Below are positions 23,552-37,314 of a DNA stretch of 64,000 nt, piece by piece. This DNA comes from Thunnus maccoyii. Its lineage: Eukaryota > Chordata > Actinopteri > Scombriformes > Scombridae. The notes beneath the pieces were generated by a model that did not search any database, had not been told where the DNA came from, and was given only the letters and a program-made list of their open reading frames with translations. A program made the translations under genes and the position numbers. How positions within the stretch are numbered: the stretch's first letter is position 1; every line of letters begins with the position of its first letter. Location of the stretch: assembly GCF_910596095.1 (NCBI RefSeq), contig NC_056542.1, positions 26,648,957-26,712,956 on the forward strand. The letters run 5' to 3'.

Positions 23552-26124
23552 AGATTCCTGCACCAACAACCACTAAATAATCATTTATGTGTTTTTGTCT
23601 AATATTGTATTTATGGCATGTAAACATGTAAAGATGTTACTAGGTGTGGTCATACTTTAGTTATTGTGCGCTGTAAATTCATTATTGACATACAGGTATT
23701 ACACTAAATATCTGCAAATACTGAAATGTGTGATCAATAAATTGTTAGGTTGCTATAATTAAGTGTTTCAAAGTGTTGTTTTAATTATGAATATTATTTA
23801 CAGTCATATTGCTACTCTTTCTCTACACTCAAATACTCTAAAATACACAATAGTGATTCCATCTATGGCTGTCTCATGAAAGCATACATCTGATATGTTT
23901 TTGCACACTTGATATGTTTCCTGCAATATTAGTAATTCTCTGACTCTTTTAACACAAATGGTACAAATATTTTCCTACAATAACTGGCCTACTAGAAGTA
24001 TTTTATTTTAGTTGCTTGTGTAGATCATTTAGATTTATTTTTCAAGTTTGGAAGCAAGCTTGATTTTCTAACTACACATGTTGACTGATAGAAGCCTTTA
24101 TAAATCAATTCAACAAATTTAGCTAAGTATAAAGCAAGCCAACTACTGATGAGATAGAAAAAGGCGTTCTTGATTAGCTAGTAGCAGTAAGTAGCACCTT
24201 AATAAATTCCACAGTTTCACACATTAACAAAAAACCCAAATCCTCTGATTGTTGATATCATTAATTAGCAAACTAACTGCTGTGATGTAGCAAGCTGATA
24301 TCAGACTAAAGTTACAACACAGCTACTGTCAATAAGGGACACCAACCTGCAACAGCTCCATCAAGCTCTTGCTGCTCAATATGCTGATGATGACAGCTGG
24401 GTCTGTTTCTTTTTGAAAAAGGTTTATGGCCATGACTGAAAGAGCAGTAACAATCTTGGTGGACAAACTAAGCAGACTTGAGGGCTAACAAGCTGCTGTT
24501 TTAGAGCAAAGAGTGCACCACTTCTGTTCTGTCAGGTGTTTAATATGAAAATTCTGTTCTAAACTCTTCTGTCACAGCTAGAGAGAGATATAGAGACAGA
24601 GAGAGGTGAGTGGCAAATGGTGGCAAACAGCTGAGGCTGGTGGGAATGTCATTCATTTTGCAGGTATTTGATAATAAATCAAAGTATTGAAATGTTGACC
24701 TAATGATGTTGCTACATGAAAAGTCAGGTATCACAATTATCTAACATTAAACTTTAAGAAATATTGCAACAATAGTCCAACTCAGTGAGTCCTGATGCAG
24801 GGCAGAGCAGCAGATGAGCAAACTGTCAATCACAGCTGTCAATGTCTACATAGCAGACTTCAAAGCTACTATAAGTCTTCATATCATATTAACAGAGCAA
24901 TCATTTCCAAAATGACCATCAGCACACTCATTAGAGGGCTCGAATTTAGTGATTGAGACCATAATGACTGGTTAAAAACATTGCACTTGCATTGGCTTCA
25001 GCCTCAAGGCCTGGTAGTTGCCACTTGCCTAAATCCCAGAAGCTGTGGAACCAGACATGGTACTGTTGTTGACACTGTTGTTGTGGTCATTGTAACCAAG
25101 CACAGTGTTCAAGAAGGTTTTCAGTAAAGGAGGCAGAGTGTGGTACAGTAAGGGATTTTTGTTATTGCACAACATACTTAGTCAATCATTAAATACTTTT
25201 TTCCATCTTAGTGTCATTGTCATTATTGACTTATTAACAACAGGCAACATATGTCAGGACATCAGTAATGTTATTGCAGTAATGTTATTAGGAAATAAAA
25301 GCTTTAACATCGGCTGTCATCTTCATTTTTTATGTTAAACATTCCCTATCTTTAGGAATTTCCTATAACTATCACTCAAGGAGTGATGCAAACCCTTCCC
25401 AGAGGCAGGTACATGCTGTCAGTGCTGATAAGTCATTTTTTCATTATCTTTATGACATGAACCAAGCAAATGGTTCAGCAAGGTTGTCAGTAAAAGAAGC
25501 AGAGTGAAGTAGAGTAAGGGATTTTCGTTAATGCACCAGATACTGCATTCACTAAGACTGAAGTTATAAAGTTTATTGACCCTTGATTTTTTTTTTGATT
25601 TTTCAATGTAAATAGCCAACAATTAATTATTAAATACATTTTTTCCTTGTTAGTGTCATTGCCATTATTGATTTATCACTCACAACATGATGAATTAATC
25701 TTGAGGTGTTTAGGTGATGATGCAATTAAATAAATAAATAAATGAATAGATAGATAGATAATCTAAAAACATTTTAGTGTTTATTTTATGCATTAATTGA
25801 CAGTTTTCTTTATTCATCACACTGTTTAAAATGTTTCAGTATGTTATATATATAACAGGGATTTATTAACAACTGGCAACATATGTCAGGACATCAGTGA
25901 TACTATTGCAGCAATGTTACGAGAAATTAAAAGCTTGAACATCAGCTGTCATTTTCATTTTGTATGTCAAACGTTCAGTTCTTCATTATATGTTACATGA
26001 AGTTGCTTTGAAGTACAGATTAAGTAAAAGCATAAATGCATAAACAATGAGAAGAAAAGTTAATGATTGATTTGATATTGAGGAACAGACAGTCAAAACA
26101 AAGAACTTTCTATTTCCTATCTTT

Positions 26125-26227
26125 GGGAATTTCCTATAACCATCACTCAAGGAGTGATGCAAACCTTTTCCCGGAAGCAGGTACATGCTGTCAATAGTGA
26201 AGCAACAGATGCTCAAGCGAGTATAAA
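26125..26227 (+). promoter_or_regulatory. Core promoter of copy 8
   Basis: kB site 26125-26134, TATAAA 26222-26227. Class A, with the HNF1-like site at 26059-26071. Confidence 0.75.
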
Positions 26228-26332
26228 TACCAGCACATTTAGCACACTCAACATCAGACAGGTGAAAAGAGCTGACAAGATCAGGATCTGAAGAAATCTT
26301 GGTGCAACTTAAACCACTCACACACTCTGAAG

Positions 26333-26869
26333 ATGAAGACGTTCAGTGTTGCAGTTGCAGTGGCCATCATGCTCACCTTCATCTTCCTTCAGGAGAGTTC
26401 TGCTGTCCCAGTCACCGGAGTGAGTAACAATATAATTAACACTAGTTCGATTTTCTTATTGCATCTAATGTTTTGTCAGAAAGCTAAGATGTGATTCCTG
26501 CTGTAAACATGTGGAATTCTTTAACAGGAACAAGAGCTGGAAGAAGTGATGAGCAATGACAGTCCAGTTGCTGTACATGAAGAGACATCTGTGGAATCAT
26601 GGAAGGTATGTTAAGTTTACTGAATGACTTTGGTCAAATACATTGAGCTAATTCAAATTTAAGTGGATGTGCTTTGCCTACAAAGTGCAATGATGCACTC
26701 CACAGAAGAAGATGAGCAGAGTCAGAGATAATGCTGGAGATGAACACCTCGCTCATGTCTCTTTTCTTTCACACAGATGCCGTATAACAGACAGAAACGT
26801 GGCATTAAGTGTCGCTTTTGCTGCGGCTGCTGCACCCCCGGTATCTGCGAAGTGTGCTGCAGATTCTGA
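26333..26869 (+). CDS. hamp2: Hepcidin copy 8
   Basis: Exons 26333-26419, 26528-26605 and 26777-26869; 85 residues. Val8 in the signal peptide (shared with copies 11 and 13) and Glu at mature position 17. It is preceded by the spacer variant shared only with copy 11. Poly(A) signal 27054-27059. Confidence 0.95.
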
Positions 26870-29263
26870 AGATTCCTGCACCAACAACCACTAAATAATC
26901 ATTTATGTGCTTTTGTCTAAAATTGTATTTATGGCATGTAAACATGTAAAGATGTTACTAGGTGTGGTCATACTTTAGTTATTGTGCGCTGTAAATTCAT
27001 TATTGACATACAGGTATTACACTAAATATCTGCAAATACTGAAATGTGTGATCAATAAATTGTTAGGTTGCTATAATTAAGTGTTTCAAAGTGTTGTTTT
27101 AATTATGAATATTATTTACAATCATATTGCTACTCTTTCTCTACACTCAAATACTCTAAAATACACAATAGTGATTCCATCTATGGCTGTCTCATGAAAG
27201 CATACATCTGATATGTTTTTGCACACTTGATATGTTTCCTGCAATATTAGTAATTCTCTGACTCTTTTAACACAAATGGTACAAATATTTTCCTACAATA
27301 ACTGGCCTACTAGAAGTATTTTATTTTAGTTGCTTGTGTAGATCATTTAGATTTATTTTTCAAGTTTGGAAGCAAGCTTGATTTTCTAACTACACATGTT
27401 GACTGATAGAAGCCTTTATAAATCAATTCAACAAATTTAGCTAAGTATAAAGCAAGCCAACTACTGACGAGATAGAAAAAGGCGTTCTTGATTAGCTAGT
27501 GGCAGTAAGTAGCACCTTAATAAATTCCACAGTTTCACACATTAACAAAAAGCAAATCCTCTGATTGTTGATATCATTATTTAGCAAACTAACTGCTGTG
27601 ATGTAGCAAGCTGATATCAGACTAAAGTTACAACACAGCTACTGTCAATAAGGGACACCAACCTGCAACAGCTCCATCAAGCTCTTGTTGCTCAATATGC
27701 TGATGATGACAGCTGGGTCTGTTTCTTTTTGAAAAAGGTTTATGGCCATGACTGAAAGAGCAGTAACAATCTTGGTGGACAAACTAAGCAGACTTGAGGG
27801 CTAACAAGCTGCTGTTTTAGAGCAAAGAGTGCACCACTTCTGTTCTGTCAGGTGTTTAATCTGAAAATTCTGTTCTAAACTCTTCTGTCACAGCTAGAGA
27901 GAGATATAGAGACAGAGAGAGGTGAGTGGCAAATGGTGGCAAACAGCTGAGGCTGGTGGGAATGTCATTCATTTTGCAGATATTTGATAATAAATCAAAG
28001 TATTGAAATGTTGACCTAATGATGTTGCTACATGAAAAGTCAGGTATCACAATTATCTAACATTAAACTTTAAGAAATATTGCAACAATAGTCCAACTCA
28101 GTGTGAGTCTTGATGCAGGGCAGAGCAGCAGATGAGCAAACTGTCAATCACAGCTGTCAATGTCTACATAGCAGACTTCAAAGCTACTATAAGTCTTCAT
28201 ATCATATTAACAGAGCAATCATTTCCAAAATGACCATCAGCACACTCATTAGAGGGCTCGAATTTAGTGATTGAGACCATAATGACTGGTTAAAAACATT
28301 GCACTTGCATTGGCTTCAGCCTCAAGGCCTGGTAGTTGCCACTTGCCTAAATCCCAGAAGCTGTGGAACCAGACATGGTACTGTTGTTGACACTGTTGTT
28401 GTGGTCATTGTAACCAAGCACAGGGTTCAACAAGGTTTTCAGTAAAAGAGGCAGAGTGTGGTACAGTAAGGGATTTTTGTTATTGCACAATATACTGCAT
28501 TCACTAAGACTGACATTATAAAGTTTATTGACCCTTGATTTTTTTTTGATTTTTCAATGTAAATAGCCAACAATTAATCATTAAATACATTTTTTCCTTG
28601 TTAGTGTCATTGCCATTATTGATTTATCACTCACAACATGATGAATTAATCTTGAGGTGTTTAGGTGATGATGCAAATAAATAAATAAATAAATAAATAG
28701 ATAGATAGATAATCTAAAAACATTTTAGTGTTTATTTTATGCATTAATTGACAGTTTGCTTTATTCATCACACTGTTTAAAATGTTTCAGTGTGTTATAT
28801 ATATAACAGGGATTTATTAACAATTGGCAACATATGTCAGGACATCAGTGATACTATTGCAGCAATGTTATGAGAAATTAAAAGCTTTAACATCAGCTGT
28901 CATTTTCATTTTTTATGTTAAACATTCCCTGTCTTTAGGAATTTCTTATAACTATCAGTGATAAGTAATTTTTTTCATTTTCTTTATGACATGAACCAAG
29001 CAAGTGGTTCAGCAAGGTTTTCAGTAGAAGAGGCAGAGTGAAGTACAGTAAGGGATTTTTGTTATTGCACCAGGTACTGCATTGACTAAGACTGAAGTTA
29101 TAAAGTTTATTGACCCTTGATTTTTTTTCAATGTAAATAGCCCACAGTTAATCATTAAATACAGTTTTTCCTTGTTAGTGTCATTGCCATTATTGATTTA
29201 TCACTCACAACATGATGAATTAATCTTGAGGTGTTTACGTGATGATGTAATTAAATAAATAAT

Positions 29264-29264
29264 C

Positions 29265-29330
<66 letters not shown>
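29264..29330. repeat. (GATA)n microsatellite upstream of copy 9
   Basis: Uninterrupted GATA tract in a long-class spacer. Confidence 0.95.
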
Positions 29331-29332
<2 letters not shown>

Positions 29333-29679
29333 CTAAAAACATTTAGTATTTATTTTATGCATTAATTGACAGTTTGCTTTATTCATCACACTGTTTAAAA
29401 TGTTTCAGTGTGTTATATATATAACAGGGATTTATTAACAATTGGCAACATATGTCAGGACATCAGTGATACTATTGCAGCAATGTTATGAGAAATTAAA
29501 AGCTTTAACATCAGCTGTCATTTTCATTTTGTGTGTCAAACATGTTCAGTTCTTCATTATATGTTACATGAAGTTGCTTTGAAGTACAGATTAAGTAAAA
29601 GCATAAATGCATAAATGGCGAAAGGAAAAGTTAATATAAATGTATTGTCAAAATAAAGAACTTTCTATTTCCTATCTTT

Positions 29680-29782
29680 GGGAATTTCCTATAACCATCA
29701 CTCAAGGAGTGATGCAAACCTTTTCCCAGAGGCAGGTACATGCTGTCAATAGTGAAGCAACAGATGCTCAAGCGAGTATAAA
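29680..29782 (+). promoter_or_regulatory. Core promoter of copy 9
   Basis: kB site 29680-29689, TATAAA 29777-29782. Class B, with CCCAGAGGCAGG between the two elements, where most copies read CCCGGAAGCAGG. Confidence 0.72.
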
Positions 29783-29886
29783 TACCAGCACATTTAGCAC
29801 ACTCAACATCAGACAGGTGAAAAGAGCTGACAAGATCAGGATCTGAAGAAATCTTGGTGCAACTTAACCACTCACACACTTTGAAG

Positions 29887-30423
29887 ATGAAGACGTTCAG
29901 TGTTGCAATTGCAGTGGCCATCATGCTCACCTTCATCTTCCTTCAGGAGAGTTCTGCTGTCCCAGTCACCGGAGTGAGTAACAATATAATAAACACTAGT
30001 TCGATTTTCTTATTACATCTAATGTTTTGTCAGAAAGCTAAGATGTGATTCCTGCTGTAAACATGCGGAATTCTTTAACAGGAACAAGAGCTGGAAGAAG
30101 TGATGAGCAATGACAGTCCAGTTGCTGTACATGAAGAGACATCTGTGGAATCATGGAAGGTATGTTAAGTTTACTGAATGACTTTGGTCAAATACATTGA
30201 GCTAATTCAAATTTAAGTGGATGTGCTTTGCCTACAAAGTGCAATGATGCACTCCACAGAAGAAGATGAGCAGAGTCAGAGATAATGCTGGAGATGAACA
30301 CCTCGCTCATGTCTCTTTTCTTTCACACAGATGCCGTATAACAGACAGAAACGTGGCATTAAGTGTCGCTTTTGCTGTGGCTGCTGCACCCCCGGTATCT
30401 GCGAAGTGTGCTGCAGATTCTGA
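29887..30423 (+). CDS. hamp2: Hepcidin copy 9
   Basis: Exons 29887-29973, 30082-30159 and 30331-30423. Same 85-residue protein as copy 2 (Glu at mature 17). First gene of higher-order block 2, so positionally the counterpart of copies 6 and 12, which are Gly-type. The leader is one base shorter and has CTTTGAAG just before the ATG, where the others have CTCTGAAG. Poly(A) signal 30608-30613. Confidence 0.95.
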
Positions 30424-32818
30424 AGATTCCTGCACCAACAACCACTAAATAATCATTTATGTGTTTTTGTCTAAAATTGTATTTATGGCATGTAAACATG
30501 TAAAGATGTTACTAGGTGTGGTCATACTTTAGTTATTGTGCGCTGTAAATTCATTATTGACATACAGGTATTACACTAAATATCTGCAAATACTGAAATG
30601 TGTGATCAATAAATTGTTAGGTTGCTATAATTAAGTGTTTCAAAGTGTTGTTTAATTATGAATATTATTGACAGTCATATTGCTACTCTTTCTCTACACT
30701 CAAATACTCTAAAATACACAATAGTGATTCCATCTATGGCTGTCTCATGAAAGCATACATCTGATATGTTTTTGCACACTTGATATGTTTCCTGCAATAT
30801 TAGTAATTCTCTGACTCTTTTAACACAAATGGTACAAATATTTTCCTACAATAACTGGCCTACTAGAAGTATTTTATTTTAGTTCTGTGTGTAGATCATT
30901 TAGATTTATTTTTCAAGTTTGGAAGCAAGCTTGATTTCTGACTACACATGTTGACTGATAGAAGCCTTTATAAATCAATTCAACAAATTTAGCTAAGTAT
31001 AAAGTGCGCCAACTACTGATGAGATAGAAAAAGGCGTTCTTGATTAGCTAGTGGCATTAAGTAGCACCTTAATAAATTCCACAGTTTCACACATTAACAA
31101 AAAACCCAAATCCTCTGATTGTTGATATCATTAAATAGCAAACTAACTGCTGTGATGTAGCAAGCTGATATCAGACTAAAGTTACAACACAGCTTCTGTC
31201 AATAAGGGACACCAACCTGCAACAGCTCCATCAAGCTCTTGCTGCTCAATATGCTGATGATGACAGCTGGGTCTGTTTCTTTTTGAAAAAGGTTTATGGC
31301 CATGACTGAAAGAGCAGTAACAATCTTGGTGGACAAACTAAGCAGACTTGAGGGCTAACAAGCTGCTGTTTTAGAGCAAAGAGTGCACCACTTCTGTTCT
31401 GTCAGGTGTTTAATATGAAAATTCTGTTCTAAACTCTTTTGTCAAAGTTAGAGAGAGATATAGAGACAGAGAGAGGTGAGTGGCAAATGGTGGCAAACAG
31501 CTGAGGCTGGTGGGAATGTCATTCATTTTGCAGGTATTTGATAATAAATCAAAGTATTGAAATGTTGACCTAATGATGTTGCTACATGAAAAGTCAGGTA
31601 TCACAATTATCTAACATTAAACTTTAAGAAATATTGCAACAATAGTCCAACTCAGTGTGAGTCCTGATGCAGGGCAGAGCAGCAGATGAGCAAACTGTCA
31701 ATCACAGCTGTCAATGTCTACATAGCAGACTTCAAAGCTACTATAAGTCTTCATATCATATTAACAGAGCAATCATTTCCAAAATGACCATCAGCACACT
31801 CATTAGAGGGCTCGAATTTAGTGATTGAGACCATAATGACTGGTTAAAAACATTGCACTTGCATTGGCTTCAGCCTCAAGGCCTGGTAGTGGGCACTTGC
31901 CTAAATCCCAGAAGCTGTGGAACCAGACATGGTACTGTTGTTGACACTGTTGTTGTGGTCATTGTAACCAAGCACAGTGTTCAACAAGGTTTTCAGTAAA
32001 AGAGGCAGAGTGTGGTACAGTAAGGGATTTTTGTTATTGCACAATATACTGCATTCACTAAGACTGACATTATAAAGTTTATTGACCCTTGATTTTTTTT
32101 TGATTTTTCAATGTAAATAGCCAACAATTAATCATTAAATACAGTTTTTCCTTGTTAGTGTCATTGCCATTATTGATTTATCACTCACAACATGATGAAT
32201 TAATCTTGAGGTGTTTAGGTGATGATGCAAATAAATAAATAAATAAATAAATAGATAGATAGATAATCTAAAAACATTTTAGTGTTTATTTTATGCATTA
32301 ATTGACAGTTTGCTTTATTCATCACACTGTTTAAAATGTTTCAGTATGTTATATATATAACAGGGATTTATTAACAATTGGCAACATATGTCAGGACATC
32401 AGTGATACTATTGCAGCAATGTTATGAGAAATTAAAAGCTTTAACATCAGCTGTCATTTTCATTTTTTATGTTAAACATTCCCTGTCTTTAGGAATTTCT
32501 TATAACTATCAGTGATAAGTAATTTTTTTCATTTTCTTTATGACATGAACCAAGCAAGTGGTTCAGCAAGGTTTTCAGTAGAAGAGGCAGAGTGAAGTAC
32601 AGTAAGGGATTTTTGTTATTGCACCAGGTACTGCATTGACTAAGACTGAAGTTATAAAGTTTATTGACCCTTGATTTTTTTTCAATGTAAATAGCCAACA
32701 GTTAATCATTAAATACAGTTTTTCCTTGTTAGTGTCATTGCCATTATTGATTTATCACTCACAACATGATGAATTAATCTTGAGGTGTTTACGTGATGAT
32801 GTAATTAAATAAATAATC

Positions 32819-32904
<86 letters not shown>
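32819..32904. repeat. (GATA)n microsatellite upstream of copy 10
   Basis: The longest GATA tract in the window, about 86 bp. Confidence 0.95.
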
Positions 32905-32906
<2 letters not shown>

Positions 32907-33253
32907 CTAAAAACATTTAGTGTTTATTATATGCATTAATTGACAGTTTGCTTTATTCATCACACTGTTTAAAATGTTTCAGTGTGTTATATATATAACA
33001 GGGATTTATTAACAATTGGCAACATATGTCAGGACATCAGTGATACTATTGCAGCAATGTTATGAGAAATTAAAAGCTTGAACATCAGCTGTCATTTTCA
33101 TTTTGTGTGTCAAACATGTTCAGTTCTTCATTATATGTTACATGAAGTTGCTTTGAAGTACAGATTAAGTAAAAGCATAAATGCATAAATGGCGAAAGGA
33201 AAAGTTAATATAAATGTATTGTCAAAATAAAGAACTTCCTATTTCCTATCTTT

Positions 33254-33356
33254 GGGAATTTCCTATAACCATCACTCAAGGAGTGATGCAAACCTTTTCC
33301 CGGAAGCAGGTACATGCTGTCAATAGTGAAGCAACAGATGCTCAAGCGAGTATAAA
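33254..33356 (+). promoter_or_regulatory. Core promoter of copy 10
   Basis: kB site 33254-33263, TATAAA 33351-33356. Class B. Confidence 0.72.
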
Positions 33357-33461
33357 TACCAGCACATTTAGCACACTCAACATCAGACAGGTGAAAAGAG
33401 CTGACAAGATCAGGATCTGAAGAAATCTTGGTGCAACTTAAACCACTCACACACTCTGAAG

Positions 33462-33998
33462 ATGAAGACGTTCAGTGTTGCAATTGCAGTGGCCATCATG
33501 CTCACCTTCATCTTCCTTCAGGAGAGCTCTGCTGTCCCAGTCACCGGAGTGAGTAACAATATAATTAACATTAGTTCGATTTTCTTATTACATCTAATGT
33601 TTTGTCAGAAAGCTAAGATGTGATTCCTGCTGTAAACATGCGGAATTCTTTAACAGGAACAAGAGCTGGAAGAAGTGATGAGCAATGACAGTCCAGTTGC
33701 TGTACATGAAGAGACATCTGTGGAATCATGGAAGGTATGTTAAGTTTACTGAATGACTTTGGTCAAATACGTTGAGCTAATTCAAATTTAAGTGGATGTG
33801 CTTTGCCTACAAAGTGCAATGATGCACTCCACAGAAGAAGATGAGCAGAGTCAGAGATAATGCTGGAGATGAACATCTCGCTCATGTCTCTTTTCTTTCA
33901 CACAGATGCCGTATAACAGACAGAAACGTGGCATTAAGTGTCGCTTTTGCTGTGGCTGCTGCACCCCCGGTATCTGCGAAGTGTGCTGCAGATTCTGA
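33462..33998 (+). CDS. hamp2: Hepcidin copy 10
   Basis: Exons 33462-33548, 33657-33734 and 33906-33998. Same protein as copy 2, with a silent Ser codon change (AGC) near the signal cleavage site. Glu at mature 17, although its higher-order counterpart, copy 7, has Gly. Poly(A) signal 34183-34188. Confidence 0.95.
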
Positions 33999-36571
33999 AG
34001 ATTCCTGCACCAACAACCACTAAATAATCATTTATGTGTTTTTGTCTAAAATTGTATTTATGGCATGTAAACATGTAAAGATGTTACTAGGTGTGGTCAT
34101 ACTTTAGTTATTGTGCGCTGTAAATTCATTATTGACATACAGGTATTACACTAAATATCTGCAAATACTGAAATGTGTGATCAATAAATTGTTAGGTTGC
34201 TATAATTGAGTGTTTCAAAGTGTTGTTTAATTATGAATATTATTGACAGTCATATTGCTACTCTTTCTCTACACTCAAATACTCTAAAATACACAATAGT
34301 GATTCCATCTATGGCTGTCTCATGAAAGCATACATCTGATATGTTTTTGCACACTTGATATGTTTCCTGCAATATCAGTAATTCTCTGACTCTTTTAATA
34401 CAAATGGTACAAATATTTTCCTACAATAACTGGCCTACTAGAAGTATTTTATTTTAGTTCTGTGTGTAGATCATTTAGATTTATTTTTCAAGTTTGGAAG
34501 CAAGCTTGATTTCTGACTACACATGTTGACTGATAGAAGCCTTTATAAATCAATTCAACAAATTTAGCTAAGTATAAAGTGCGCCAACTACTGACGAGAT
34601 AGAAAACGGCGTTCTTGATTAGCTAGTAGCAGTAAGTAACACCTTAATAAATTCCACAGTTTCACACATTAACAAAAAACCCAAATCCTCTGATTGTTGA
34701 TATCATTAATTAGCAAACTAACTGCTGTGATGTAGCAAGCTGATATCAGACTAAAGTTACAACACAGCTTCTGTCAATAAGGGACACCAACCTGCAACAG
34801 CTCCATCAAGCTCTTGCTGCTCAATATGCTGATGATGACAGCTGGGTCTGTTTCTTTTTGAAAAAGGTTTATGGCCATGACTGAAAGAGCAGTAACAATC
34901 TTGGTGGACAAACTAAGCAGACTTGAGGGCTAACAAGCTGCTGTTTTAGAGCAAAGAGTGCACCACTTCTGTTCTGTCAGGTGTTTAATATGAAAATTCT
35001 GTTCTAAACTCTTTTGTCAAAGTTAGAGAGAGATATAGAGACAGAGAGAGGTGAGTGGCAAATGGTGGCAAACAGCTGAGGCTGGTGGGAATGTCATTCA
35101 TTTTGCAGGTATTTGATAATAAATCAAAGTATTGAAATGTTGACCTAATGATGTTTCTACATGAAAAGTCAGGTATCACAATTATCTAACATTAAACTTT
35201 AAGAAATATTGCAACAATAGTCCAACTCAGTGTGAGTCCTGATGCAGGGCAGAGCAGCAGATGAGCAAACTGTCAATCACAGCTGTCAATGTCTACATAG
35301 CAGACTTCAAAGCTACTATAAGTCTTCATATCATATTAACAGAGCAATCATTTCCAAAATGACCATCAGCACACTCATTAGAGGGCTCGAATTTAGTGAT
35401 TGAGACCATAATGACTGGTTAAAAACATTGCACTTGCATTGGCTTCAGCCTCAAGGCCTGGTAGTTGCCACTTGCCTAAATCCCAGAAGCTGTGGAACCA
35501 GACATGGTACTGTTGTTGACACTGTTGTTGTGGTCATTGTAACCAAGCACAGGGTTCAACAAGGTTTTCAGTAAAAGAGGCAGAGTGTGGTACAGTAAGG
35601 GATTTTTGTTATTGCACAACATACTTAGTCAATCATTAAATACTTTTTTCCATCTTAGTGTCATTGTCATTATTGACTTATTAACAACAGGCAACATATG
35701 TCAGGACATCAGTAATGTTATTGCAGTAATGTTATTAGGAAATAAAAGCTTTAACATCGGCTGTCATCTTCATTTTTTATGTTAAACATTCCCTATCTTT
35801 AGGAATTTCCTATAACTATCACTCAAGGAGTGATGCAAACCCTTCCCAGAGGCAGGTACATGCTGTCAGTGCTGATAAGTCATTTTTTCATTATCTTTAT
35901 GACATGAACCAAGCAAATGGTTCAGCAAGGTTGTCAGTAAAAGAAGCAGAGTGAAGTAGAGTAAGGGATTTTCGTTAATGCACCAGATACTGCATTCACT
36001 AAGACTGAAGTTATAAAGTTTATTGACCCTTGATTTTTTTTTTGATTTTTCAATGTAAATAGCCAACAATTAATTATTAAATACATTTTTTCCTTGTTAG
36101 TGTCATTGCCATTATTGATTTATCACTCACAACATGATGAATTAATCTTGAGGTGTTTAGGTGATGATGCAATTAAATAAATAAATAAATAAATAGATAG
36201 ATAGATAATCTAAAAACATTTTAGTGTTTATTTTATGCATTAATTGACAGTTTTCTTTATTCATCACACTGTTTAAAATGTTTCAGTATGTTATATATAT
36301 AACAGGGATTTATTAACAACTGGCAACATATGTCAGGACATCAGTGATACTATTGCAGCAATGTTACGAGAAATTAAAAGCTTGAACATCAGCTGTCATT
36401 TTCATTTTGTATGTCAAACGTTCAGTTCTTCATTATATGTTACATGAAGTTGCTTTGAAGTACAGATTAAGTAAAAGCATAAATGCATAAACAATGAGAA
36501 GAAAAGTTAATGATTGATTTGATATTGAGGAACAGACAGTCAAAACAAAGAACTTTCTATTTCCTATCTTT

Positions 36572-36674
36572 GGGAATTTCCTATAACCATCACTCAAGGA
36601 GTGATGCAAACCTTTTCCCGGAAGCAGGTACATGCTGTCAATAGTGAAGCAACAGATGCTCAAGTGAGTATAAA
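36572..36674 (+). promoter_or_regulatory. Core promoter of copy 11
   Basis: kB site 36572-36581, TATAAA 36669-36674, with GTGAG just 5' of the TATA where the other array copies have GCGAG. Class A, with the HNF1-like site at 36506-36518. Confidence 0.75.
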
Positions 36675-36779
36675 TACCAGCACATTTAGCACACTCAACA
36701 TCAGACAGGTGAAAAGAGCTGACAAGATCAGGATCTGAAGAAATCTTGGTGCAACTTAAACCACTCACACACTCTGAAG

Positions 36780-37314
36780 ATGAAGACGTTCAGTGTTGCA
36801 GTTGCAGTGGTCATCATGCTCACCTTCATCTTCCTTCAGGAGAGTTCTGCTGTCCCAGTCACCGGAGTGAGTAACAATAATTAACACTAGTTCGATTTTC
36901 TTATTACATCTAATGTTTTGTCAGAAAGCTAAGATGTGATTCCTGCTGTAAACATGTGGAATTCTTTAACAGGAACAAGAGCTGGAAGAAGTGATGAGCA
37001 ATGACAGTCCAGTTGCTGTACATGAAGAGACATCTGTGGAATCATGGAAGGTATGTTAAGTTTACTGAATGACTTTGGTCAAATACATTGAGCTAATTCA
37101 AATTTAAGTGGATGTGCTTTGCCTACAAAGTGCAATGATGCACTCCACAGAAGAAGATGAGCAGAGTCAGAGATAATGCTGGAGATGAACACCTCGCTCA
37201 TGTCTCTTTTCTTTCACACAGATGCCGTATAACAGACAGAAACGTGGCATTAAGTGTCGCTTTTGCTGCGGCTGCTGCACCCCCGGTATCTGCGGAGTGT
37301 GCTGCAGATTCTGA
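36780..37314 (+). CDS. hamp2: Hepcidin copy 11 (TH1-5-like mature peptide)
   Basis: Exons 36780-36866, 36973-37050 and 37222-37314; 85 residues. Signal peptide carries Val8 and Val11, and mature residue 17 is Gly. Intron 1 is 2 bp shorter than in the other copies (106 bp). Poly(A) signal 37499-37504. Confidence 0.95.

Noticed and set aside
29854-30048. N-terminally extended form of copy 9 beginning before the usual ATG
   Set aside because: The extension has no ATG start and runs through the exon 1 donor into the intron. The ATG at 29887 is the conserved start.
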